From NCBI RefSeq assembly GCF_002910915.1, contig NZ_NEUF01000160.1:1-64000 (forward strand): a stretch of DNA of 64,000 bases. The letters run 5' to 3'. Under the pieces are notes generated by a model. It saw nothing but the letters and a program-made list of their open reading frames with translations. It had not been told where the DNA came from and searched no databases. This document shows positions 25,061-33,851 of the stretch, one piece after another. Each line of letters begins with the position of its first letter. The stretch's first letter is position 1. The DNA comes from Streptomyces sp. SM10. GTDB lineage: Bacteria > Actinomycetota > Actinomycetes > Streptomycetales > Streptomycetaceae. The position numbers and the translations under genes were made by a program.

Positions 25061-26494
25061 ATGGGCTCCTACGCCCTTCCCCGACCCGTTGTCCGCCGGA
25101 AGACTCGCAGCCTGCTGTTGGCGCTGGTCGTCGGCACCCTCGGTGCGTCCGCCGCTCTGGTCGCGCCACCGGGAGCACACGCCGCCGAGAGCACGCTCGG
25201 CACCGCGGCGGCGCAGAGCGGACGCTATTTCGGCACCGCCATCGCCTCGGGCAGGCTGGGCGACTCGACCTACACGTCGATCGCGAACCGTGAGTTCAAC
25301 ATGGTGACGGCCGAGAACGAGATGAAGATCGACGCCACCGAACCACAGCGGGGACAGTTCAACTTCAGCTCCGCCGACCGCGTCTACAACTGGGCGGTGC
25401 AGAACGGCAAGAAGGTGCGTGGCCACACCCTGGCCTGGCACTCACAGCAGCCCGGCTGGATGCAGAGCCTCAGCGGCAACGATCTGCGCCAGGCGATGAC
25501 CGGCCACATCAACGGCGTGATGGCCCACTACAAGGGCAAGATCGCCCAGTGGGACGTCGTGAACGAGGCCTTCGCCGACGGCAGCTCGGGAGCCCGACGC
25601 GACTCCAACCTGCAGCGCAGCGGCAACGACTGGATCGAGCTCGCCTTCCGCACCGCGCGCGCCGCCGACCCGTCCGCCAAGCTCTGCTACAACGACTACA
25701 ACGTCGAGAACTGGAACTGGGCCAAGACCCAGGCCATGTACTCCATGGTCCGGGACTTCAAGCAGCGCGGCGTGCCGATCGACTGCGTCGGCTTCCAGTC
25801 GCACTTCAACAGCGGCAGCCCCTACGACAGCAACTTCCGCACCACGCTGCAGAACTTCGCCGCCCTCGGCGTCGACGTGGCCATCACCGAACTCGACATC
25901 CAAGGTGCCTCCCCCACGACCTACGCCAACGTGACCAACGACTGCCTGGCCGTCCCGCGCTGCCTCGGCATCACCGTCTGGGGCGTGCGCGACAGCGACT
26001 CCTGGCGAGCGGAGCAGACACCGCTGCTGTTCAACAACGACGGCAGCAAGAAGGCCGCCTACTCCGCCGTCCTCAACGCACTCAATGCCGGCGACACGAC
26101 TGAGCCCCCGGCGGGTTCCGGACAGATCAAGGGCGTCGGTTCGAGCCGCTGCCTGGATGTGCCCAACGCCAGCACCGACGACGGCACCCAGCTCCAGCTG
26201 TGGGACTGCGGCAGCGGCGCCAACCAGCAGTGGGTGGCCACCGACTCGGGTGAGCTCCGGGTCTACGGCGACAAATGCCTGGACGCCGCCGGCACGAGCA
26301 ACGGCAGCAAGGTCCAGATCTACAGCTGCTGGGGCGGCGACAACCAGAAGTGGCGCGTCAACTCCGACGGATCCATCGTCGGCGTCCAGTCCGGCCTCTG
26401 CCTCGACGCCGTCGGGACCGGCACCGCCAACGGCACCCGGATCCAGCTCTACTCCTGCTCGAACGGCAGCAACCAGCGCTGGACCCTCACCTGA
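25061..26494 (+). CDS. Secreted GH10 endo-beta-1,4-xylanase with C-terminal CBM13
   Basis: The 477-residue enzyme has a signal peptide to about Ala41 (PGAHAAEST) and a GH10 barrel (~42-340). The acid/base is Glu169 (QWDVVNEAFAD) and the nucleophile Glu277 (VAITELDIQG). Also visible are the substrate-site block VRGHTLAWHSQQPGW and the C-terminal WGVRDSDSWR. A Pro/Gly linker leads to a ricin-type CBM13 (~352-477) with SRCLDVPNAS, DKCLDAAGTS and GLCLDAVGTG repeats. It is very similar in layout to S. lividans XlnA. GGAGG precedes ATG 25061. It is divergent from the GH62 arabinofuranosidase, and the two would act together on arabinoxylan. Confidence 0.96.
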   Translation: MGSYALPRPVVRRKTRSLLLALVVGTLGASAALVAPPGAHAAESTLGTAAAQSGRYFGTAIASGRLGDSTYTSIANREFNMVTAENEMKIDATEPQRGQFNFSSADRVYNWAVQNGKKVRGHTLAWHSQQPGWMQSLSGNDLRQAMTGHINGVMAHYKGKIAQWDVVNEAFADGSSGARRDSNLQRSGNDWIELAFRTARAADPSAKLCYNDYNVENWNWAKTQAMYSMVRDFKQRGVPIDCVGFQSHFNSGSPYDSNFRTTLQNFAALGVDVAITELDIQGASPTTYANVTNDCLAVPRCLGITVWGVRDSDSWRAEQTPLLFNNDGSKKAAYSAVLNALNAGDTTEPPAGSGQIKGVGSSRCLDVPNASTDDGTQLQLWDCGSGANQQWVATDSGELRVYGDKCLDAAGTSNGSKVQIYSCWGGDNQKWRVNSDGSIVGVQSGLCLDAVGTGTANGTRIQLYSCSNGSNQRWTLT

Positions 26495-26962
26495 CGGGAC
26501 CTGCCACAGGCGCAGGGGCGAACCGATGACGGCCTGCGGTGCGGTTTCTCCCGCCCTCCGGTAAGACATCGGGCTGCAGGGGCCCCTGGGACTCCTCTTT
26601 GGCTTTCGGCCGCATCAACGTGCAGGCGCAGGAGACACCTGGAGGATGATCCACGCAGGTCAACACTCTGCAACCGTGCGTCGCCGCAGGCCATTGAACC
26701 GCGCGGTCTCTTCCGGGACATCTGAAAGCCTTCAAGAAGGGCTCCGTCTCACCCATTCCGACCTGCAGAAACGCGAGTCGAGGCGGGGTGTGACGGAGTC
26801 CCTGGGACTTCTCTGGGACTTCGAACAAGGAGCGACGGCTTACGAACACCGCGCTCACCACAGGATGCGTCATCGAAAAGACGTCACAAGGACTCGACAG
26901 AGGAAGAACCTCAGGTCAGAGGCCATCCGGAGCGCGAGAGCCGGCCCGGCCCCGGACAGAAC
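26495..26962. other. Non-coding stretch downstream of xylanase
   Basis: I see no supported gene. Frames on both strands have poor codon bias and no ribosome sites. No clear terminator is seen directly after the xylanase. Confidence 0.4.
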
Positions 26963-27000
26963 GACGGCCGCCGCGGCGACAGATGAGCCGGGCGGCCGTC
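26963..27000. terminator. Terminator after SulP gene
   Basis: The outer arms 26963-26972 and 26991-27000 pair perfectly (10 bp). An inner 4-bp stem (26974-26977 with 26987-26990) extends it past a one-base bulge. It starts 18 nt beyond the leftward SulP stop. Confidence 0.75.
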
Positions 27001-27017
27001 GCAGCGGCCGGGTCAGG

Positions 27018-28553
27018 TCAGTGACTGGAGAGTTCGCCGGTGAGCTTGCCATGCAGGTCGGCGCTCGGGCTGTTCAAGCCGATGATCTCCACGCTCTTGC
27101 CTCGCTGGTCGTACTTGGTCTCGATCGCGTCAAGCGCTGCAACCGAGGAGGCGTCCCAGATGTGGGCGGCGCTCAGGTCGATGACGACCTTGTCAGGGTC
27201 GGTGGCATAGGCGAACTGACCCACAAGGTCGTTGGAGGAGGCGAAGAACAGCTCGCCGGTGACGGCGTACACCACCGTGCCGCCGTCGGGATCGGTGACC
27301 GCTGTGACCTCCGCGAGGTGAGCGACGCGCTTGGCGAAGATGACCATGGCGGTGACGGAACCGACGACGACACCGATAGCGAGGTTGTCGGTGGCGACCA
27401 CGACAGCCACGGTGATGACCATGACAGTGATCTCCCCCGCGGGCATCCGCTTCAGCGTCTTCGGAGCGATCGAGTGCCAGTCGAAGGTGGCGAACGACAC
27501 CATCACCATCACGGCGACCAGGGCTGCCATGGGGATATCGGAGACCACAGGGCCGAAGGCGACGCACAGCACCATCAGGAAGACACCGGCGAGGAACGTG
27601 GACAGGCGGGTCCGCGCCCCGGACACCTTCACATTGATCATCGTCTGGCCGATCATGGCGCAGCCACCCATGCCACCGAAGAAGCCGGTGACGATGTTCG
27701 CGACACCCTGGCCGATGGACTCGCGGGTCTTGGAGGAGTGGGTGTCGGTGATGTCGTCGACCAGTTTGGCCGTCATCAGCGACTCCATCAGGCCCACCAG
27801 TGCCATCGCCAAGGCGTACGGGGCGATGGTGGTCAGGGTGTCCAGGGTGAACGGCACATCGGGCAGCCCCGGAACCGGCAGGGAGGACGGCAGGGCGCCC
27901 TTGTCCCCGACGGTCGGCACCGCGATACCGGCGGCCACGGTGATGACGGTCAGGATGGCGATGGACACGAGCGGAGCGGGAATCACCCTGGTGACCTTCG
28001 GAAAGAAGACCATGAGGCCGAGGCCGGCCGCGATCAGCGGGTAGACGGGCCAGGGCACGTCACGCATCTCGGGGACCTGGGCCATGAAGATCAGGATCGC
28101 GAGGGCGTTGACGAAGCCGACCATCACCGAGCGCGGCACGAACCGCATCAGCTTCGCCACGCCCAGCGCGCCGAGGACGACCTGGATGACACCGGCGAGG
28201 ATGACGGCGGCGATCAGGTAGCCCAAGCCGTGCTCACGGTTGAGCGGCGCGATCACGAGCGCGACGGCACCGGTCGCGGCGGAGATCATCGCGCGGCGTC
28301 CGCCGACGACCGAGATGACCACGGCCATGGTGAACGAGGCGAACAGGCCGATGGCCGGGTCCACTCCGGCGATGATCGAGAAGGAGATCGCTTCCGGGAT
28401 GAGCGCGAGGGCGACCACCAGGCCGGCCAGCACCTCCGTGCGCCAGACCTTCGGGTCGTTCAGCCAGTGCGGGCGCAGGCCGCGCAAGCGCGCGGCGGGG
28501 GTCAGTACGGAAGAAGAAGACAAGGAAGCAGTACCTGTCGTGTCCGGGCACAC
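27018..28553 (-). CDS. SulP-family anion transporter with STAS domain
   Basis: The 511-residue membrane protein has the SulP layout of 10-12 hydrophobic helices from ~40 to ~400. These include the conserved AGLVVALALIPEAISFSIIAG near the first helices and FFGGMGGCAMIGQTMINVKV. A cytoplasmic STAS domain follows (~425-511), with VVIDLSAAHIWDASSVAALD. The family carries sulfate, bicarbonate or other anions; the substrate here cannot be read from sequence. The start is uncertain: GTG 28553 gives the full frame, and a TTG ~10 codons later is possible. It is divergent from a MerR gene whose operator lies between them, suggesting control by that regulator. Confidence 0.9.
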   Translation of the reverse strand: MCPDTTGTASLSSSSVLTPAARLRGLRPHWLNDPKVWRTEVLAGLVVALALIPEAISFSIIAGVDPAIGLFASFTMAVVISVVGGRRAMISAATGAVALVIAPLNREHGLGYLIAAVILAGVIQVVLGALGVAKLMRFVPRSVMVGFVNALAILIFMAQVPEMRDVPWPVYPLIAAGLGLMVFFPKVTRVIPAPLVSIAILTVITVAAGIAVPTVGDKGALPSSLPVPGLPDVPFTLDTLTTIAPYALAMALVGLMESLMTAKLVDDITDTHSSKTRESIGQGVANIVTGFFGGMGGCAMIGQTMINVKVSGARTRLSTFLAGVFLMVLCVAFGPVVSDIPMAALVAVMVMVSFATFDWHSIAPKTLKRMPAGEITVMVITVAVVVATDNLAIGVVVGSVTAMVIFAKRVAHLAEVTAVTDPDGGTVVYAVTGELFFASSNDLVGQFAYATDPDKVVIDLSAAHIWDASSVAALDAIETKYDQRGKSVEIIGLNSPSADLHGKLTGELSSH

Positions 28554-28853
28554 CCCACTGGCGGGCCGGGGGATGCGGGAGAACGCGGAGGGGCCAAGTC
28601 GGCGCCACGCGGGCGGCCCGCGTGGGCGGACCGGAGGTCTGTGGAGGGGACGGAGCCGAGGCCCGCACCGAAAGCTCGGGTGTGCGACTCACATGGGGCG
28701 ACGAGGCGTCACGGCGGGCAGGGGGCGGCGGTCAGCGTCATGGGCTCGCGCACGCTCACTCCTGCAAGGATCGGATCTTCGCCGGGGGCGACATCGGCAC
28801 CGGCACAACACTGTCGGGGCAAGGCCCGTCGCCCTCGTCACCAGAAACTCTAC
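28554..28853. other. Intergenic region between SulP and MerR genes
   Basis: No gene is evident on either strand. The stretch probably carries the leader and promoter of the SulP gene. The only distinct motif is the palindrome just to the right at 28854-28865. Confidence 0.4.
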
Positions 28854-28865
28854 CCTAACGTTAGG
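28854..28865. promoter_or_regulatory. MerR-type operator CCTAACGTTAGG
   Basis: This is a perfect 12-nt palindrome, flanked by TA/TA that pair after one mismatch, 64 nt before the GTG of the MerR gene. Long dyads of this shape lie between the -35 and -10 of MerR-controlled promoters, so autoregulation is likely. Confidence 0.7.
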
Positions 28866-28928
28866 ATAGACATCGATCAGGTTGCACGGAACGCGGCCCG
28901 GCACGGACAAGAAGGGCCATGGAGCGGC

Positions 28929-29342
28929 GTGGACGACAAGCACATGCAGATCGGCGAAGTCGCCGCGCGGACCGAGCTGTCGCTTCGGACCATCCGGCAC
29001 TACGAGGAGACGGGTCTGGTCCTCCCCTCCGCCCGCTCCCAGGGCGGCTTCCGCCTCTACACCGAAGCCGACGTCGCCCGCCTCATGGTGATTCGCCGCA
29101 TGAAGCCGCTCGGCTTCTCCCTCGACGAGATGCGCGACCTGCTGGAGGCCACCGAGCGCCTCGACAGCGGCGATGCTCTCGACGCCGCCGAGCGAGATGA
29201 CCTGCTGTGCCGCGTGCGCACCTACGAACGGGCGGCCTCCGAACAGGTGGACAAGCTCCGTGTCCAGCTCTCCCGTGCCGAGGACTTCGCCGCCACCCTC
29301 CGCACCCGCCTGGAGCACGACGCCTCCATCGCCCTGTCCTGA
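28929..29342 (+). CDS. MerR-family transcriptional regulator
   Basis: The 137-residue protein has an N-terminal MerR winged helix (MQIGEVAARTELSLRTIRHY, then EETGLVLPSARSQGGFRLYT), the wing motif RRMKPLGFSLDEMRDLLEAT, and a C-terminal dimerisation coiled coil (DKLRVQLSRAEDFAATLRTR). No Cys pair typical of metal sensors is seen, so the effector is unknown. GTG 28929 is used; ATG 28944 five codons later is the alternative. It is divergent from the SulP transporter. Confidence 0.9.
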   Translation: MDDKHMQIGEVAARTELSLRTIRHYEETGLVLPSARSQGGFRLYTEADVARLMVIRRMKPLGFSLDEMRDLLEATERLDSGDALDAAERDDLLCRVRTYERAASEQVDKLRVQLSRAEDFAATLRTRLEHDASIALS

Positions 29343-29771
29343 CCCGCGCGTCGCACTGCGCACGGCCGCACACGGGTCCTGAGATCGATATGGCGTGCGG
29401 GGCGGGGAAATCGGCGAGTTCGACCTCAGGAGGCGCTTTCCGGGTGTCGTGCCGTGGTCCGCGTCGTCGCCCCCGGTCGGTGGGTCACTGAGGAGGGATA
29501 CGCCGAAGGCGTGCAAGCGCTCCATCGCACCCCTGTCCGGCGATGTCCGACGGGCCAGGGGTGCGATGGATCTCCTGGCAGACCGACGCCTCCAGACCGC
29601 AGCGGCCGCAGTCCTTCGGGTGCGACGCGTCAGCGGAGGTGAAGTAGCCCATTCGCCCAGGTCTGATCCACTGCCTCGCTCACCGGTCTTCGCCCCGACG
29701 GACCGGAGCCGAGCAAGGTGTCACGCAGGAATCGCGTGGCGACAGTGACCTGCGTAGCACTCGGCGGGGGG
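29343..29771. other. Non-coding stretch between MerR gene and arsenic cluster
   Basis: There is no gene I can support. Short overlapping frames on both strands lack ribosome sites and family features. Confidence 0.4.
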
Positions 29772-29800
29772 CCGTGACCGAACCCCCGTTCCGGTCACGG
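29772..29800. terminator. Terminator after flavoprotein gene (9-bp stem)
   Basis: CCGTGACCG at 29772-29780 pairs with 29792-29800 across an 11-nt loop. It starts 32 nt past the leftward flavoprotein stop. Confidence 0.7.
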
Positions 29801-29831
29801 TCCCGCGCTCAGGGGCTTCGAGGAAGGTCGG

Positions 29832-31235
29832 TCACGCGCCGCAGCAACCGCCTGCCGGTGCTTCGTCCACGGCTGCGGCAGCGGCCGGCGCACCGGCACC
29901 GAGCTGAACCAGGGCGGGTTCCGGCGTCGCGCAGCAGCCCCCGGCGTCGGGCTCTGCGACAGCCGCGGCGTCGAAGAGCCCGGCCCCGCCGCAGACCCCG
30001 GTTTCGGGGAGGGTGAGTTCGACGCGGTCGGCCGCTTCCAGGTCGCCGGCGAGAGCGGCCGCCACGGAGCGGACCTGCTCGTAGCCGGTCATGGCGAGGA
30101 AGGTCGGGGCACGGCCGTAGGACTTCATGCCGACCAGGTACACGCCCTCCTCCGGGTGGGAGAGCTCGCGGTGGCCGTGCGGGTAGACGGTGCCGCAGGA
30201 GTGCTGGTTGGGGTCGATCAGTGGAGCCAGTTCGGTCGGGGCCTGGAGGCGTTCGTCGAGGCCGAGGCGGAGCTCGTCGAGGAAGCCGAGGTCGGGGCGG
30301 AAGCCGGTCAGCACGATGACTTCGTCGACCGCGTCCAGGCGGCGCCCGTCCTCGCCCACCAGGACCAGGCGTCCGTCGGTGTCGCGCTCGATCGCTTCGG
30401 TGCGGAAGCCGGTGACCGCGTCGGCGTGCCCCTCGTCGACGGCGGCCTTCGCCGCGAGCCCGAGCGCACCACGGGCGGGGAGCTGGTCGGCGCTGCCCCC
30501 GCCGAAGGTGGAGCCGGAGATTCCTCGGCGCAGGACCCACACTCCCCTCGTGCCGGCGCCGTCGTCGGACGTGGCGAGGTCGGCGAGGTGGGCGAGGGCG
30601 GTGAACGCGGAGGCCCCGGAGCCGATCACGGCAGTACGACGCCCCGCGTATCGGGCGCGCACGGCCGGGTCCCTGAGGTCGGGGACGCGGTAGGCGGTCC
30701 GGTCGGCCGCGGCCTTCTCGCCGAGGGCCGGCAGGCCGGAGGCGCCCGCCGGGGAGGGTGTGGACCAGGTGCCGGAGGCGTCGATGACGGCGCGGGCGAA
30801 GACCCGCTCCTCGCGGCCGTCGGTGTGGGCGATGTGCACGACGAACGGCTGCTGGTCGCGGTCGGCGTCCACGATTCGGTCACGGCCGGTGCGCGAGACA
30901 CCGGTGACCCGGGCACCGAGCCGGACCCGGTCGCCGAGCACATCGGCGAGCGGCCGCAGGTACCGCTCGACCCACTCCCCGCCGGAGGGATACGTGCCCG
31001 GGTCGGGGCGGGTCCAGCCGGTGGGGGCCAGCAGCTTCTCGGCGACCGGATCGACCAGCTCGCCCCAGGTCGAGAAGAGGCGTACGTGCGCCCATTCCCG
31101 TACGGCGCTCGCGGCGGCGGGGCCGGCTTCCACGACGAGCGGGAACAGGCCGCGCTCGGTGAGGTGGGCGGCGGCGGCAAGGCCGACCGGGCCTGCGCCG
31201 ATCACGACGACCGGCAGGCCCTCGGTGGTGGTCAT
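29832..31235 (-). CDS. FAD-dependent oxidoreductase of the arsenic cluster (ArsO-like)
   Basis: The 467-residue flavoprotein has an N-terminal FAD-binding Rossmann motif (VVVIGAGPVGLAAAAHL), a second nucleotide-binding motif (RTAVIGSGASAFTALAHLAD) and the ATG-like VIVLTGFRPDLGFLDEL. This is the layout of class B flavin monooxygenases. The C-terminus carries two Cys pairs (DAGGCCATPEP and PAGGCCGA), which could bind As(III) or another soft metal. ATG 31235 is placed by the start of the Rossmann fold and lies 105 nt from the divergent ArsR gene. ArsO-type flavoproteins are common in Streptomyces ars loci; the exact reaction is not settled. Confidence 0.82.
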   Translation of the reverse strand: MTTTEGLPVVVIGAGPVGLAAAAHLTERGLFPLVVEAGPAAASAVREWAHVRLFSTWGELVDPVAEKLLAPTGWTRPDPGTYPSGGEWVERYLRPLADVLGDRVRLGARVTGVSRTGRDRIVDADRDQQPFVVHIAHTDGREERVFARAVIDASGTWSTPSPAGASGLPALGEKAAADRTAYRVPDLRDPAVRARYAGRRTAVIGSGASAFTALAHLADLATSDDGAGTRGVWVLRRGISGSTFGGGSADQLPARGALGLAAKAAVDEGHADAVTGFRTEAIERDTDGRLVLVGEDGRRLDAVDEVIVLTGFRPDLGFLDELRLGLDERLQAPTELAPLIDPNQHSCGTVYPHGHRELSHPEEGVYLVGMKSYGRAPTFLAMTGYEQVRSVAAALAGDLEAADRVELTLPETGVCGGAGLFDAAAVAEPDAGGCCATPEPALVQLGAGAPAAAAAVDEAPAGGCCGA

Positions 31236-31319
31236 GACGGTGATGTCCTCCGTGAATAGGCGGCGGGTCCAGCCACTGCTTCGATCACTGCCTATATACG
31301 GAGCTTGCCACCCATATCG

Positions 31320-31339
31320 ATAGATGTCAACATAGATGT
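31320..31339. promoter_or_regulatory. ArsR-type operator, ATAGATGT direct repeats
   Basis: ATAGATGT occurs at 31320-31327 and 31332-31339, 12 nt apart, directly before the ATG of the arsR gene and between it and the flavoprotein gene. The repeats are A/T-rich in a GC-rich background. They are likely the site where this ArsR represses both divergent genes. Confidence 0.55.
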
Positions 31340-31720
31340 ATGTCGAAGTATGAGACTGTCGGGCTTCCGGCCCCGGGCCCGGAAGCGGTCGCGCCATGCT
31401 GCCCTCCCCTCACCGCCGGGGAGCTGTCCGTGCCGGACGCGGAGCGAATGGCCGCGATGTTCAAGGCGCTCTCCGACCCGGTGCGGCTGCGACTGTTCTC
31501 CAGGGTCGCCTCGCATCCGGGAGGAGAAGCATGCGTGTGCGACATCCAGGACGTCGGCGTCTCCCAGCCGACCGTCTCCCACCACCTCAAGAAGCTCCGC
31601 GAGGCCGGACTCCTGACCTCGGAGCGGCGCGGGACCTGGGTCTACTACCAGGTCACACCCTCTGTCGTGGCCGCCATGTCCGCCCTGCTCGACCTGCGCC
31701 CGCCCGCCGGCGGCCGCTGA
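31340..31720 (+). CDS. arsR: ArsR-family metalloregulator (CVCDI type)
   Basis: The 126-residue winged-helix repressor has MFKALSDPVRLRLFSRVASH, then the As(III)-binding ACVCDIQDVG, and the recognition helix VSQPTVSHHLKKLREAGLLT. The paired Cys in CVCD match the classical ArsR alpha-3 arsenite site. An additional PCCPP lies near the N-terminus. ATG 31340 is close to the operator repeats, so transcription is probably nearly leaderless. It is divergent from the flavoprotein. Confidence 0.9.
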   Translation: MSKYETVGLPAPGPEAVAPCCPPLTAGELSVPDAERMAAMFKALSDPVRLRLFSRVASHPGGEACVCDIQDVGVSQPTVSHHLKKLREAGLLTSERRGTWVYYQVTPSVVAAMSALLDLRPPAGGR

Positions 31721-31813
31721 CCCCGGCCGCCTCCCCCGCCCGGTGCCAGCAGCCGGTGCCGGGCGGGAGACGAGACGGCCGATACGCCTGGACCAGGCAC
31801 GGGCCGGCTTCGT

Positions 31814-32929
31814 TCAGAGGTTCCGGCCGGGAGTCTCCACCGCCCCGGACTCGAACCTCTTCCGCCAGGCGAGCGCGACGTACACGAGCCCGATCAGGAC
31901 GGGCACTTCGATCAGAGGGCCGACGACGCCGGACAGGGCCTGCCCGGAGGTGACGCCGAAGGTGGCGACGGCCACCGCGATCGCGAGTTCGAAGTTGTTG
32001 CCCGCAGCAGTGAACGCGAGCGTGGCGGTGCGGTCGTACGCCAGGCCGAGGCCCTTGCCGAGGAGGAAGGACCCGAAGAACATGATCGCGAAGTAGACCA
32101 GGAGCGGCAGGGCGATCCGCACGACGTCCAGCGGCTGCGAAGTGACCGCCTTCCCCTGGAGGGCGAACAGGATGACGATCGTGAAGAGCAGCCCGTACAG
32201 CGCCCAGGGTCCGACCCTCGGCAGGAACCTCGCCTCGTAGTTCTCACGGCCCAGCTTCTTCTCGCCGATCCTGCGGGTGAGGAACCCGGCCAGCAGCGGG
32301 ACACCGAGGAAGACGACGACGTTCAGCGCGATGTGCCAGACCGGCACGTCCAGGCCCTGGCCGTCACCCAGGCCGAGCCACTGGGGCAGCAGGTCGAGGT
32401 AGAACCAGCCGAGCAGGCCGAACGCGACGACCTGGAACACGCTGTTGAGGGCGACGAGGACGGCCGCCGCTTCCCGGTCACCGCAGGCGAGGTCGTTCCA
32501 GATGATGACCATGGCGATGCACCGGGCGAGGCCGACGACGATCAGGCCGGTGCGGTACTCGGGCAGGTCCGGCAGGAACGTCCACGCCAGAGCGAACATC
32601 ACCGCCGGTCCGACGATCCAGTTGATGACCAGCGAGGAGATCAACAGCTTGCGGTCGCCGGTCACCCGGTCGAGCCGGTCGTAACGGACCTTCGCGAGGA
32701 CCGGGTACATCATCACGAGCAGACCGAGCGCGATCGGCAGGGAGATGCCGCCGACCTCGACCTTCGCGAGCGCGTCGTTCATCCCGGGGATCAGTCGGCC
32801 CAGACCCAGGCCGATGGCCATGGCGAGCAGAATCCACACCGCGAGGTAGCGGTCCAGGGTGGACAGTTTCCTGACGATCGAATCATCCTCGCCACCGGTC
32901 GGAGCGGTGCCGGGTTCGGTGGAGGTCAC
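31814..32929 (-). CDS. acr3: ACR3-family arsenite efflux permease
   Basis: The 371-residue membrane protein has ten hydrophobic segments. ACR3 hallmarks are MMYPVLAKVRYDRL, the catalytic-Cys helix GLARCIAMVIIWNDLACGD, and FTAAGNNFELAIAVAVATFG. It expels As(OH)3 using the proton gradient. The GTG 32929 start forms a GTGA overlap with the stop of the upstream arsR, so they are co-translated. The convergent arsR ends 93 nt away. Confidence 0.93.
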   Translation of the reverse strand: MTSTEPGTAPTGGEDDSIVRKLSTLDRYLAVWILLAMAIGLGLGRLIPGMNDALAKVEVGGISLPIALGLLVMMYPVLAKVRYDRLDRVTGDRKLLISSLVINWIVGPAVMFALAWTFLPDLPEYRTGLIVVGLARCIAMVIIWNDLACGDREAAAVLVALNSVFQVVAFGLLGWFYLDLLPQWLGLGDGQGLDVPVWHIALNVVVFLGVPLLAGFLTRRIGEKKLGRENYEARFLPRVGPWALYGLLFTIVILFALQGKAVTSQPLDVVRIALPLLVYFAIMFFGSFLLGKGLGLAYDRTATLAFTAAGNNFELAIAVAVATFGVTSGQALSGVVGPLIEVPVLIGLVYVALAWRKRFESGAVETPGRNL

Positions 32930-33234
32930 GGGCAGGCCCTCTTGTTCCCGGCGGCTGTACGTGCGGACTCGGCCAGCGCGGCGAACCGCTCGGACAGACC
33001 GGCCAGCACCTCGGGCCTGAGCCTGTAGTACGTGAAGCGGCCGCACGGCTCGGTCTCCACGATCCCGGCCTCGCGCAGCACCTTCATGTGGTTGGAGAGG
33101 TTGGTCTGCTTGGCTCCGGTCTCCTCGACCAGGTGCGTCGTGCAGAGCGTCTCGCGCGCGAGCAGGGTCACGATCCGGAGGCGGAGCGGATCGCCCAGCA
33201 CCCGGATCGCATCAGTATCGACTGAAGTCAGCAT
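32926..33234 (-). CDS. arsR: ArsR-family repressor of the ACR3 operon
   Basis: The 102-residue winged-helix protein has VLGDPLRLRIVTLLARETLC and recognition helix AKQTNLSNHMKVLREAGIVE. It lacks the CVC motif; Cys residues occur in LCTTHL, EPCGRF and the C-terminal KRACP. This suggests a different As(III) site from the other ArsR in this locus. Its stop overlaps the ACR3 start. Repeats upstream (33236-33268) are likely its operator and would also control the divergent arsC. Confidence 0.9.
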   Translation of the reverse strand: MLTSVDTDAIRVLGDPLRLRIVTLLARETLCTTHLVEETGAKQTNLSNHMKVLREAGIVETEPCGRFTYYRLRPEVLAGLSERFAALAESARTAAGNKRACP

Positions 33235-33235
33235 G

Positions 33236-33268
33236 CGCTGATACTGTCACATCATCGCTCGCTGATAC
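33236..33268. promoter_or_regulatory. CGCTGATAC direct repeats between arsR and arsC
   Basis: CGCTGATAC occurs at 33236-33244 and 33260-33268, 24 nt apart. They lie just upstream of the leftward arsR/ACR3 operon and ahead of rightward arsC. They differ from the ATAGATGT repeats of the other ArsR, consistent with separate specificities. Confidence 0.55.
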
Positions 33269-33329
33269 CAGCGAGGGTTGAAGTCATTGGCGGCCGAGTT
33301 CCGCCGTGCGACGGAAGAGAACCATCATC

Positions 33330-33752
33330 ATGACCGAGTCCCCCCGCAAGCCGTCGGTCCTGTTCGTGTGCGTCCACAACGCCGGCCGCTCCCAGATGGC
33401 CGCCGCCTGGCTGACCCACCTGGCCGGGGACCGCGTCGAGGTCCGCTCCGCGGGCTCGAACCCGGGCGACGCGGTCAACCCCGCCGCCGTCGAGGCGATG
33501 ACCGAGGTCGGCATCGACATCTCCGCCGAGACCCCGAAGATCCTCACCGTCGACGCGGTCAAGGAGTCGGACGTCTGCATCACCATGGGCTGCGGCGACA
33601 CCTGCCCCGTCTTCCCCGGCAAGCGCTACCTGGACTGGGATCTGGAGGATCCTGCCGGCCAGGGCGTCGCCGCGGTACGCCCGATCCGCGACGAGATCAA
33701 GGTCATGGTCGAGGGCCTGATCAACGAGATCGCGCCGGAGCCCACGGCATGA
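33330..33752 (+). CDS. arsC: Arsenate reductase (low-molecular-weight phosphatase type)
   Basis: The 140-residue protein has the LMW-PTP fold. The CX5R phosphate loop is FVCVHNAGRSQMA (Cys14, Arg20). The redox cysteines lie in CITMGCGDTCP (Cys83, 88, 92), and the Asp loop is DWDLEDPAG. It reduces As(V) to As(III) for export by ACR3. ATG 33330 is set by alignment of the phosphate loop. It is divergent from arsR-ACR3 and presumably co-regulated. Confidence 0.93.
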   Translation: MTESPRKPSVLFVCVHNAGRSQMAAAWLTHLAGDRVEVRSAGSNPGDAVNPAAVEAMTEVGIDISAETPKILTVDAVKESDVCITMGCGDTCPVFPGKRYLDWDLEDPAGQGVAAVRPIRDEIKVMVEGLINEIAPEPTA

Positions 33753-33851
33753 GCGCGATGCGCGACCTCGCCACGACGAACGTGCCCTCGATGACATCGG
33801 TGACTGCCCGCCACACCTCGTGGTGCGGCGGGCAGCGCTGTTCCGGCCCTG

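Noticed and set aside
26487..26873. 128-residue minus-strand frame after the xylanase
   Set aside because: No ribosome site, poor codon bias and no family resemblance.
26646..28928. Long open extension upstream of the MerR gene on the plus strand
   Set aside because: The MerR frame stays open antisense to SulP, but family homology and ribosome site begin only near 28929.
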